Shown one piece after another: positions 1 to 5,500 of a stretch of DNA of 6,028 bases (its first letter is position 1; each line of letters starts with the position of its first letter). The position numbers and the translations under genes were made by a program. Source of the stretch: an uncultured Oscillospiraceae bacterium (GTDB lineage: Bacteria; Bacillota; Clostridia; Oscillospirales; Acutalibacteraceae); the NCBI GenBank assembly GCA_902461995.1, contig CABQAA010000140.1, positions 1 through 6,028 of the forward strand, written 5' to 3'. The notes beneath the pieces were generated by a model. It did no database searches. It saw only the letters and a program-made list of their open reading frames with translations, and had not been told where the DNA came from.

Positions 1-724
1 CCGTCGTAGGGGCAGGCTCAGTCAGCTTGACGGTGGCATACCACTTGGTGATGTCTTCATACGAGTCGCCCTTGCCGGTTGCGACCAGGAAGCGGAGCTT
101 GTCGTCCTTTTTGACCTGTATGTCCTCGATGGCCGGAACAGCCAATGTATTGTTGTTGCTGTTTGAGATTTCCGCCCAGTCGTCGCCTACGGGCCAGATC
201 TTGGTATTGTTCAGATAGATGGCGTAATCCGAGGAATAGGCAGCGTTTCCTTGATTCCCGTAATTCCGCGTAATGGTGCAGGGATCGATGGTCACAGTGC
301 CGGCGGCGGGAGCCACAAAGGTCTGGCTGCTCGTCATCCCTTTATAACCCACCCCCGAAACGAGTGCGGTGCCGGTCGTCAGAAACAGGTCGGTGTTCCA
401 GGGAGAGGCCAAAGAGGCCTCTTCGCCGGCACTCACGCCCTGGCCGCTTTTGTAGAGGACGCCGTTGTCCCCGGCCACCATGGGCTTGAAATCCATGGTC
501 TTTTCAATCGTGTATTCATAGATCCAGATAGTGCCGATCCCGACCTTGCCTTCGGCGTTGTTATAGAAGGGTGCCTTGTAGGTGGCTGTCTCCCCGGGCG
601 CAGCCAGCGCCGTTTGCGCGGGCATGGCCGCCAGAGTGAGCGTTGCTGCCGCCAGAGTGAGCGTTGCTGCCGCCAGCCCGGGAAGGGTCCTACTGATTTT
701 CTGAAAAATTGGCCTGGTTTTCAT
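1..724 (-). CDS. Secreted beta-sandwich surface or carbohydrate-active protein, N-terminal part
   Basis: An open frame on the minus strand runs from an ATG at 724-722 to the left edge without a stop, giving the first 241 residues; the C-terminus is outside the window. An AGGTG ribosome binding site (730-734) lies 5 bases before the ATG. Residues 1-41 form a classical Sec signal peptide: basic start (K2, R4, K9, R12), a long Ala/Leu/Thr core, and an A-L-A signal peptidase I site before residue 42. Residues about 130-235 match my memory of an accessory beta-sandwich seen in large Firmicutes extracellular glycosidases and surface proteins: TFVAPAAGTVTI at 135-146, then YLNNTKIWP at 170-178, VKKDDKLRFLV at 204-214, and a W at 228 before TVKL. 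The visible part ends in a Pro/Thr stretch (EPAPTT) that looks like a linker. It is therefore probably exported and modular; any catalytic domain would lie to the left. Family assignment is by motif memory only; export is well supported. Confidence 0.85.
   Translation of the reverse strand, partial: MKTRPIFQKISRTLPGLAAATLTLAAATLTLAAMPAQTALAAPGETATYKAPFYNNAEGKVGIGTIWIYEYTIEKTMDFKPMVAGDNGVLYKSGQGVSAGEEASLASPWNTDLFLTTGTALVSGVGYKGMTSSQTFVAPAAGTVTIDPCTITRNYGNQGNAAYSSDYAIYLNNTKIWPVGDDWAEISNSNNNTLAVPAIEDIQVKKDDKLRFLVATGKGDSYEDITKWYATVKLTEPAPTT
627..676. repeat. 21-bp tandem repeat inside the signal peptide
   Basis: A 21-bp unit occurs twice without a mismatch (627-647 and 648-668), followed by 8 matching bases of a third copy. 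It encodes a heptad, LAAATLT, repeated at residues 17-23 and 24-30, which lengthens the hydrophobic core of the signal peptide by exactly seven residues while keeping the frame. It is seen directly; a slippage origin is inferred. Confidence 0.9.
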
Positions 725-1142
725 GCTGACACCTGACTTTCTTCGAAATTTATTTTTAGCCCTCCGGTCGGAAAAGCGGCCGATTGGGCTCGCATACGGC
801 GTCTGGCCAAATTGCCGAAAAGCCGGGAAGGATGACATAGAAGGGGCTTTAGCTAAATTTTCCAACTGCCGGCTTGTTCCGAACGGATTTCTGTGTCTTT
901 TATATGTTATCACACAACCTTTTCATCGTATTTGGACTTTTTTACGCTAAAACAGTCCATTTTTTACGGTTTATGATTTTGGCATTTTTCTCAAAGATTC
1001 CTACAAGCTGCCGAGTCTCATCTCGAGCAGCAGGAATACCAAGGAGGCACGGAGGATGGCAAGTTTTTACATATAAATAAAGAAAGAAAATTCATCATGA
1101 ATCGTAACATCATAAAAAATGGATAGTCATAAATAAAATAAA

Positions 1143-1158
1143 TCCAAACACTTTTGGA
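1143..1158. promoter_or_regulatory. Inverted repeat upstream of the dehydrogenase operon
   Basis: TCCAAA (1143-1148) and TTTGGA (1153-1158) form a perfect 6-bp inverted repeat around CACT, about 85 bases before the start codon at 1243. The size and symmetry suit a dimeric repressor site, but no regulator is encoded nearby and the site does not match the catabolite repression consensus. The role is inferred. Confidence 0.3.
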
Positions 1159-1177
1159 AAGGGGCGTGATAAGATAC

Positions 1178-1202
1178 CGGTGAGATGGAGTGCGTCTCAC
1201 CG
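1178..1202 (+). promoter_or_regulatory. Hairpin or operator before the dehydrogenase operon
   Basis: CGGTGAGA (1178-1185) pairs perfectly with TCTCACCG (1195-1202) around a 9-base loop. It ends about 25 bases before the ribosome binding site (1228-1233) and has no T-run, so it is not a terminator. It could be an operator, or a stem that stabilises the 5' end of the mRNA. Confidence 0.4.
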
Positions 1203-1242
1203 AATACTTTACTTATTTACTAAGAAAGAGAGGATGACACCC

Positions 1243-2295
1243 ATGAAAGTGGCGATAATCGGATGCGGGACGATAGCAAACGGAGCGCATATCCCGGCAT
1301 ACAGGAAGAACAAAGACGCGGAAATCGCGTATTTCTGCGATATACTGCCGGAGCGGGCGGAAAAGGCGGTAGAGGAATACGGGTGCGGACGAGCGGTGAC
1401 GGACTATCACGAGATACTGCGGGATCCGGAGGTGGAAGCCGTGTCGGTTTGCACGCCGAACAACATGCATGCCCCTATTGCGATGGACTGCCTGCGCGCG
1501 GGGAAGCACGTACTGTGCGAGAAGCCTGCGGCCCGTACTTATGCCGAGGCCCTCGAGATGCAGAAAGTGCAGCATGAAACCGGCAAGGTGTTGAACATCG
1601 GGGTGGTGAACAGGTTCAACGATGGAGTGAACCGCATCCGGGAGTATATCCAAAGCGGCAGGCTGGGACAGATATATCAGGTGTATGTGAGCTTCCGTGC
1701 CCACCGGGGCATTCCGGGTCTGGGCGGGGCGTTTACCACCCAGGCCATTGCAGGGGGCGGTGTCCTCATCGACTGGGGTGTGCACTATCTGGACATTGTC
1801 ATGTATTGCTGCGGCGACCCCACGCCCCTGAGCGTATCGGGGGAGACCTTCTGCCGCCTGGGCAAGGATATGAAGGAATATGTATACACCGATATGTGGG
1901 CCGGACCACCCCAATACGACGGGGTATACGACGTGGAGGACGCGGTGACCGGGCTTATCCGCACGGCGGGGCCGGTGGTGACCTTCAACGGCGCCTGGGC
2001 ACAGAATATCGGGGAAGCGGAGAGCTATATAGATTTTCTGGGGGACAAGGCGGGCATCCGCCTCCAATACGGCAAAGATTTCCGGCTGTACACCACGGAA
2101 AACGGTGCCCTGATTTCTTATGAACCGAAGTTTCCGTCCCGCAACCATTTTGAAACTGAAATTGACGCTTTCCTGCGCTGTATCCGCACCGGAGAGAAGC
2201 TGCCCTCGCACATCGACACGGTGCTTCCCACCGCCCGGATGATGCAAGCGGTGTATGATTCCGCCGCGCAACACAAGGAAATTCGGCTGTATTGA
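1243..2295 (+). CDS. Gfo/Idh/MocA family NAD(P)-dependent oxidoreductase
   Basis: Encodes 350 residues, the normal size for the family, whose members oxidise or reduce a hydroxyl of sugars, sugar acids or inositols using NAD(P). The N-terminal Rossmann fold shows G7-C-G9-T-I-A12 in AIIGCGTIA, with D33 at the end of the second strand, which usually favours NAD over NADP. The family signature CEKP lies at 92-95 (K94 is the conserved active-site lysine). The C-terminal substrate domain carries GGGVLIDWGVHYLD at 171-184, holding the usual catalytic Asp177 and His181. The start at 1243 is chosen because GAGAGG (1228-1233) sits 9 bases ahead; the ATG at 1234 touches that site and the frame could otherwise extend to 1180. 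It is probably translated with the related gene 28 bases downstream. The substrate cannot be read from the sequence. The enzyme is expected to be cytoplasmic and soluble. Confidence 0.93.
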   Translation: MKVAIIGCGTIANGAHIPAYRKNKDAEIAYFCDILPERAEKAVEEYGCGRAVTDYHEILRDPEVEAVSVCTPNNMHAPIAMDCLRAGKHVLCEKPAARTYAEALEMQKVQHETGKVLNIGVVNRFNDGVNRIREYIQSGRLGQIYQVYVSFRAHRGIPGLGGAFTTQAIAGGGVLIDWGVHYLDIVMYCCGDPTPLSVSGETFCRLGKDMKEYVYTDMWAGPPQYDGVYDVEDAVTGLIRTAGPVVTFNGAWAQNIGEAESYIDFLGDKAGIRLQYGKDFRLYTTENGALISYEPKFPSRNHFETEIDAFLRCIRTGEKLPSHIDTVLPTARMMQAVYDSAAQHKEIRLY

Positions 2296-2323
2296 GCCGC
2301 GAAAAGGAAAGGGGTGTTTCCTC

Positions 2324-3166
2324 ATGACAAAAATTGGATTCATCGATTATTATCTGGACGAATGGCACGCCAACAGCTATCCGGCCTGGATCAAGGAAGC
2401 GTCGGACGGGGAGATGGAGGTGGCCTGGGCTTACGGCCATATCGACAGCCCCATCGGGGGAATGACCACCGATGAGTGGTGTGAAACCTATAAGATTCCC
2501 CGTTGTGCTTCTATCGAGGAAGTCATCGACAAGAGCGATGTCCTCATCGTCTTGTCTCCGGATAATTGTGAGATGCACGAGCTGCTGTGCCAGCTGCCCC
2601 TGCGATCGGGCAAGCCCACTTATGTGGATAAGACCTTCGCTCCTGACCTGCCCACAGCCCGGAGGATATTCGCCCTGGCGGAGGCGCATGGCACTCCTTG
2701 CTATTCCACTTCGGCCCTGCGCTTTGCGGAGGAGTACGCCGACGTGAATAGGAAGGCGATTTCAGCGGTGAATTGCTGGGGTCCGGGAAATTTCGAAACC
2801 TATTCCATCCATCAGCTGGAGCCGCTGATGATGCTCATGGAAGCGCCGGCCAAACGGGTTTTGTTTCTGCCGGGGGACAACTGGTATTCGTGCACGGTGG
2901 AATTCGTGGACGGGCGGTTCGGTACCCTGTCCGGCTATTTGGAGGGGGCACCCTTCCTGATGAATGTGTGTATGAAGGGCGGAAACCGGGTCATCGAGGC
3001 CCAATCGGATTACTTCCGCGCTTTCATCGCGGAGCTTGTCGACTTTTTCCGTACCGGCACGCCTAAAGTGTCCCATGAGGAGACGCTGCGGATTATGGCG
3101 GTGCGCACGGCAGCGTTGGAGGCGGCGGGGCATCCCGGCCAATGGACCGCTGTGGAGGCGGTCTGA
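2324..3166 (+). CDS. Divergent Gfo/Idh/MocA-like oxidoreductase with degenerate NAD motif
   Basis: Encodes 280 residues, shorter than the usual 330-400. AAAGGGG (2308-2314) lies 9 bases before the ATG at 2324, and the gap to the previous stop is 28 bases, so the two genes are likely one operon. The N-terminus begins MTKIGFIDYYLDEWHANSY, where a Rossmann glycine motif is expected; only G5 remains and the GxGxxG loop is absent. The next parts follow the family order: SDVLIVLSP at 71-79, then VDKTFAPD at 101-108 in the place of the EKP signature, keeping the lysine (K103), and YSIHQLEP at 160-167, where H163 fits the catalytic histidine position. The catalytic Asp of the DxGxH motif is not obvious. 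It may be an oxidoreductase with altered cofactor binding, or a partner or regulatory subunit of the upstream enzyme. Membership of the superfamily is fairly sure; activity is not. Confidence 0.85.
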   Translation: MTKIGFIDYYLDEWHANSYPAWIKEASDGEMEVAWAYGHIDSPIGGMTTDEWCETYKIPRCASIEEVIDKSDVLIVLSPDNCEMHELLCQLPLRSGKPTYVDKTFAPDLPTARRIFALAEAHGTPCYSTSALRFAEEYADVNRKAISAVNCWGPGNFETYSIHQLEPLMMLMEAPAKRVLFLPGDNWYSCTVEFVDGRFGTLSGYLEGAPFLMNVCMKGGNRVIEAQSDYFRAFIAELVDFFRTGTPKVSHEETLRIMAVRTAALEAAGHPGQWTAVEAV

Positions 3167-3493
3167 ACGGCACGGATGACTTTGGCTCGGTATTATGGCG
3201 GATGGGGTGCTGGAGGGAGATGGCTCCAGAAAACCTGATGCCGTCCAAGTTAACCGCTCAGATCGCCGCATGGCGCGGAGACAGCGATAGCTTTCCTGAG
3301 GGGGAAACCCGCGTTCTGTGGCTATAGCACGAGGAATGAAATTTTGATGCTGAAGAAAACCTACGGAATCCTGCCGGGGGCAGCTGCCAGCAGGTGATCG
3401 AGGATATGTGCTGAAATCGGACAACAGCATGCCGGACTATATCCTATATAAAACTATCGTGCGATGCTGGACGCGGTGCCCGAAGAGGCATGA
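3167..3493 (+). pseudogene. Possible decayed reading frame downstream of the dehydrogenase operon
   Basis: No intact gene covers this stretch, but it translates into protein-like pieces in two plus frames separated by stops. In one frame (that of position 3142) there is an open run ending ...FPEGETRVLWL at a stop at 3325-3327, a second stop at 3337-3339, then FDAEENLRNPAGG and QQVIEDMC to a stop at 3412-3414. The reading then seems to continue in the next frame as AEIGQQHAGLYPI, a stop, and YRAMLDAVPEEA ending at 3491-3493, just before a strong terminator. That final placement is what one expects of a true gene end. I cannot name the family, and chance frames in GC-rich DNA can look similar. 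If real, it would be a third operon gene lost by at least two in-frame stops and one frameshift. Confidence 0.3.
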
Positions 3494-3511
3494 CAGCCAA
3501 AAACAAAAAAG

Positions 3512-3545
3512 CAAGCCGGACAGGATACTCTGTCCGGCTTGTTTT
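3512..3545 (+). terminator. Strong intrinsic terminator, probably bidirectional
   Basis: A perfect 12-bp stem, CAAGCCGGACAG (3512-3523) with CTGTCCGGCTTG (3530-3541), closes a 6-base loop and is followed by TTTT. An A-rich run (3499-3510) precedes it, so the hairpin could also end transcripts from the right. It is the first convincing terminator after the dehydrogenase operon, 346 bases past the second gene, and lies 18 bases after the end of the decayed frame. Confidence 0.88.
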
Positions 3546-3850
3546 AGAGAGGGGCAACCGCGAAGTGGATGTATCAAACAGGGGCCCGCTGTGCAAGTGA
3601 AATTCAAGCTTCAGAAAAGGGACATCTATTCGGCTATCGTGGAGATGTGGACGGATTTGTCCGGTATTTTCACCGATTCGAGTCAATGGTCGGAGTTTCC
3701 GAGCAAAACATCAATCACAAATACATTCCAGGAAGTGTTCTTTCAGAACATCCGGCGATATATATACTGCTGCTTTTCTATGGTGTCCAGAATATCCTTA
3801 AGTTCCTCCGAAGTCGGATTCAATTTCTTATTTGTTAAGGAGGATTTTAT

Positions 3851-3883
3851 ATGCCAAAACGGAGAAGCCAGACTTGCTTGTAA
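3851..3883 (+). CDS. Ten-codon mini-ORF behind a perfect ribosome binding site
   Basis: AAGGAGG (3837-3843) stands 7 bases before an ATG that opens MPKRRSQTCL and a TAA stop. The initiation signal is among the best in the window, yet the frame is only ten codons. It could be the surviving start of a deleted gene, or a small basic leader peptide. Its stop codon overlaps the -35 box of the next promoter, which argues against it being a leader of the glycosyltransferase mRNA made from that promoter. Translation is inferred, not shown. Confidence 0.25.
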   Translation: MPKRRSQTCL

Positions 3884-3906
3884 GGCTGTCGTAAATATTG
3901 TATAAT
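3878..3906 (+). promoter_or_regulatory. Sigma-A-type promoter for the glycosyltransferase gene
   Basis: TTGTAA (3878-3883, four of six matches to consensus) is followed after 17 bases by a perfect TATAAT (3901-3906). Transcription would begin near 3913 and leave an untranslated leader of about 150 bases before the start codon at 4062. There is no other comparable site between the terminator at 3512-3545 and the gene. Confidence 0.65.
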
Positions 3907-4061
3907 AACTTCCAGATAAATGTGCGTTTTATCGCCGTGAACGATGCAGGGGACACGGCAGACATTTTTGAAGTTTGTCTCGTTATAAACTATCGACAGT
4001 CCAATTTTGTACACAAAGATATCCATAAGGCCCCACATCGGCAGAAGGGAGAAAAGAGAAA

Positions 4062-5018
4062 ATGGAGAAGATCTCGGTGGTGGTTCCATGTTATAATGAG
4101 GCGGAGGTACTCCCGCTGTTTTATCAGGAGATCTGCCGGGTGGCGGCGCTGATGCCTGCATATGCTTTCGAATATGTATTTGTCAACGACGGTTCGAAGG
4201 ATACGACCCTCGCGCAGCTCAAAGCGCTGGCGGAAAGGGATGAACGGGTCAAATATGTCTCTTTTTCCCGTAATTTCGGTAAAGAATCCGCTATGTATGC
4301 GGGACTTCGCTATGCTTCGGGGGATTATGTGGCGATTATGGATGCGGATTTGCAGGATCCGCCTTCTCTGCTGCCGGAGATGATGCGCAGCATACGGGAA
4401 GAGGGGTACGATTCGGTGGCGACCCGTCGGGTGACGCGAAAAGGGGAACCCCCGGTGCGCTCCTTTTTTGCCCGGATGTTTTATTGGCTCATTCGGAAAC
4501 TCTCCAAGACCGAGATTATGGACGGGGCCCGGGATTACCGGGTGATGACGCGGCAGTACGTCAATTCTCTGCTGGAACTCTGTGAATACAACCGCTTCTC
4601 GAAGGGCTTGTTCGGCTGGTGCGGCTTTGACACGAAATGGATCGAATTCGAGAATGTGGAACGGGCGGCCGGCGAGACCAAATGGTCGTTTTGGAAGTTG
4701 TTTCTATACAGCATCGACGGGATTGTGGCGTTTTCCACCAAACCGCTGGCCATGGCCGCGGTGATGGGGGTTCTGTTCTGCTTTCTGGCCTTTGTGTTCC
4801 TGATCGTCATCTTTGTCCGCGCGCTGATTTTCGGCGATCCGGTGGCCGGCTGGCCGTCGATGGTGTGCATCATTTTGCTCATCGGAGGTATCCAGATGCT
4901 GTTTATGGGGATTTTGGGTGAGTATCTGGCCAAGACCTATATGGAATCCAAACATCGTCCCCTGTATATCTGCAAGGAAAGCAACATCGCGCCGTATGAG
5001 GATCGGACGAACGGCTGA
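4062..5018 (+). CDS. Membrane-anchored family 2 glycosyltransferase (polyprenyl-phosphate type, GtrB/CsbB-like)
   Basis: Encodes 318 residues, the usual length for bacterial DPM1-like family 2 glycosyltransferases, which move a sugar from a nucleotide donor to polyprenyl phosphate on the cytoplasmic face of the membrane for later envelope glycosylation. The GT-A domain shows VVPCYNEAE (7-15), VNDGSKDTT (41-49), SRNFGKESA (69-77), and the metal-binding DADLQDPP (94-101). The family features DGARDYRVM (154-162) and R-x-x-G-E-T-K-W (201-208) follow. Two membrane segments lie at about 230-257 and 265-285, as in GtrB, CsbB and YfdH relatives. AGGGAG (4046-4051) precedes the ATG by 10 bases. The gene has its own promoter and ends 105 bases before a terminator, so it seems monocistronic; no flippase (GtrA) or acceptor transferase is adjacent. 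The sugar and the final acceptor cannot be told from this sequence. Confidence 0.94.
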   Translation: MEKISVVVPCYNEAEVLPLFYQEICRVAALMPAYAFEYVFVNDGSKDTTLAQLKALAERDERVKYVSFSRNFGKESAMYAGLRYASGDYVAIMDADLQDPPSLLPEMMRSIREEGYDSVATRRVTRKGEPPVRSFFARMFYWLIRKLSKTEIMDGARDYRVMTRQYVNSLLELCEYNRFSKGLFGWCGFDTKWIEFENVERAAGETKWSFWKLFLYSIDGIVAFSTKPLAMAAVMGVLFCFLAFVFLIVIFVRALIFGDPVAGWPSMVCIILLIGGIQMLFMGILGEYLAKTYMESKHRPLYICKESNIAPYEDRTNG

Positions 5019-5123
5019 ATCGCGAGTGCAGGGAGACGCCCCCGGATGATATAGGACGGTATCAGATGTATGCGCTGGGAAAGATTGACCGAATAAGACG
5101 CCGCTATGATCGCCTCAAGTTCT

Positions 5124-5160
5124 ATAGGTATGGATTGGAGACCAATCCATACCTATTTTT
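5124..5160 (+). terminator. Intrinsic terminator after the glycosyltransferase
   Basis: A perfect 15-bp inverted repeat, ATAGGTATGGATTGG (5124-5138) with its complement (5142-5156), encloses a 3-base AGA loop and runs directly into TTTT. The stem is AT-richer than that of the other terminators but uninterrupted. Confidence 0.88.
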
Positions 5161-5187
5161 AATCATGAGTGTTAGCAAGATCCGTCC

Positions 5188-5359
5188 GATGACCGTAGGG
5201 CCGGGAAATTCCGAAGGAATTTCGAGAAGGCTGACGGAGACGTTACCAATACGACCACGTATTGACAGCCTCTGATAACCGTAGGGCCGGGAAATTCCGA
5301 AGGAATTTCGAGGAGGCTGACGGAGACGTTACCAATACGACCACGTATTGACAGCCTCT
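5188..5359 (+). repeat. Two nearly identical 86-bp tandem copies with conserved hairpins
   Basis: Copy 1 (5188-5273) and copy 2 (5274-5359) abut and differ at only two of 86 positions by my count (G5191 against A5277, and A5227 against G5313). Each copy folds into the same elements: GAAATTCC/GGAATTTC with a 3-base loop (5205-5223 in copy 1); then a closing stem with AGGCTG (5228-5233) and CAGCCT (5266-5271), inside which CAATACG/CGTATTG closes an ACCA loop (5247-5264). The change at 5227 breaks the outermost pair of the closing stem in copy 1 (A-C) that is G-C in copy 2. There is no coding frame that respects the repeats, and I do not recognise the unit as a known riboswitch, tRNA or mobile element. 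Confidence 0.95.
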
Positions 5360-5389
5360 GGGAAAGGGAAATCCCTTGCCCTTTTTTTT
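5360..5389 (+). terminator. Intrinsic terminator directly after the tandem repeats
   Basis: GGGAAAGGGA (5360-5369) pairs with TCCCTTGCCC (5372-5381) with one mismatch, followed by eight T residues (5382-5389). It begins at the base immediately after the second repeat copy. Confidence 0.88.
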
Positions 5390-5404
5390 ATTTAATGGTA
5401 TAAT
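5376..5404 (+). promoter_or_regulatory. Extended -10 promoter for the dehydratase activase, overlapping the terminator
   Basis: TTGCCC (5376-5381, four of six matches) is separated by 17 bases from TATAAT (5399-5404), which is preceded by TGG to give a complete extended -10 element (5396-5404). Transcription would start near 5411, about 90 bases before the start codon. The -35 box is made of the right arm of the preceding terminator stem, and the T-run lies in the spacer. Confidence 0.72.
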
Positions 5405-5500
5405 CTACTGTAAATCGTTATTTTTTAGATAATGGGTATTTCGGCCGCTGGAAGGCTACCTCAAAATGGCTTTATCTGACGGCTTTAGGAGGCTTTTTCA

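Larger units (their letters stand above)
725..1242. other. Divergent intergenic region, 518 bases, no gene seen
   Basis: This stretch separates the leftward secreted-protein gene from the rightward dehydrogenase operon, so it should hold both promoters. The part from about 880 to 1170 is clearly AT-rich. I could not find a -35/-10 pair with good spacing for either gene. Visible structure includes a 7-bp inverted repeat, AAGCCGG (820-826) with CCGGCTT (869-875), which would fold in the leader of the leftward transcript; a perfect 10-bp palindrome at 848-857; and two inverted repeats near the dehydrogenase gene that are listed separately. A six-codon ORF at 1056-1076 follows an AAGGAGG sequence but is probably chance. 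Confidence 0.6.
3546..4061. other. Intergenic region of 516 bases without a convincing intact gene
   Basis: Between the bidirectional terminator and the glycosyltransferase I find no open frame with both a credible start site and a protein-like sequence. Plus-strand frames at 3408-3905 and 3569-3838 have weak starts and odd composition. On the minus strand, the run that ends at the stop at 3745-3743 reads NPTSEELKDILDTIEK and then QQYIYRRMF, and an overlapping frame reads YISPDVLKEHFLECICD; these look like remains of a lost gene but have no start codon. The right half holds a mini-ORF with a perfect ribosome binding site and the promoter of the glycosyltransferase, listed separately. Confidence 0.5.
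5188..5389 (+). ncRNA. Candidate tandem structured RNA ending in its own terminator
   Basis: The two hairpin-rich copies run without a gap into an intrinsic terminator, and a fresh promoter for the next gene starts inside that terminator. This arrangement suggests a small RNA, or a regulated leader with tandem aptamer-like domains, rather than protein-coding DNA. The orientation is taken from the terminator, whose T-run is on the plus strand. No convincing promoter was found between 5161 and 5188, so the 5' end is unknown and read-through from the glycosyltransferase transcript is possible. The RNA identity is inferred. Confidence 0.4.

Noticed and set aside
251..736. A 161-codon plus-strand open frame at the left end
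   Set aside because: It lies antisense to the secreted-protein gene, which has a clear signal peptide and ribosome binding site; the plus translation reads the 21-bp repeat as QSERCCR repeats and looks like no protein.
1056..1076. A six-codon ORF (MASFYI) after AAGGAGG in the divergent intergenic region
   Set aside because: It is too short to support, the region has no visible promoter for it, and purine-rich runs are frequent there.
1213..2343. A 376-codon open frame on the minus strand covering the whole first dehydrogenase gene
   Set aside because: It is an antisense shadow: the plus strand gives a complete, motif-rich enzyme, while the minus translation is rich in His, Arg and Pro and has no recognisable domain or ribosome binding site.
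3408..3905. A 165-codon plus-strand frame
   Set aside because: It starts at a GTG without a ribosome binding site, runs through the strong terminator hairpin at 3512-3545, and has atypical composition.
5066..5275. A 69-codon plus-strand frame after the glycosyltransferase (begins MYALGKIDRIRRRYDR)
   Set aside because: The first residues look somewhat protein-like and a weak AGGA lies upstream, but the frame reads straight through the 15-bp terminator stem and into the first repeat copy. At most it is a remnant.
5188..5359. Tandem tRNA genes (86 bases fits a tRNA-Ser or tRNA-Leu length)
   Set aside because: There is no T-loop GTTCNANNC sequence, no cloverleaf acceptor pairing and no anticodon arm in either strand.
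5188..5389. A tandem glycine riboswitch controlling the next gene
   Set aside because: The conserved glycine-aptamer core sequences are missing, the two copies are nearly identical instead of distinct aptamers, and the activase has its own promoter after the terminator.
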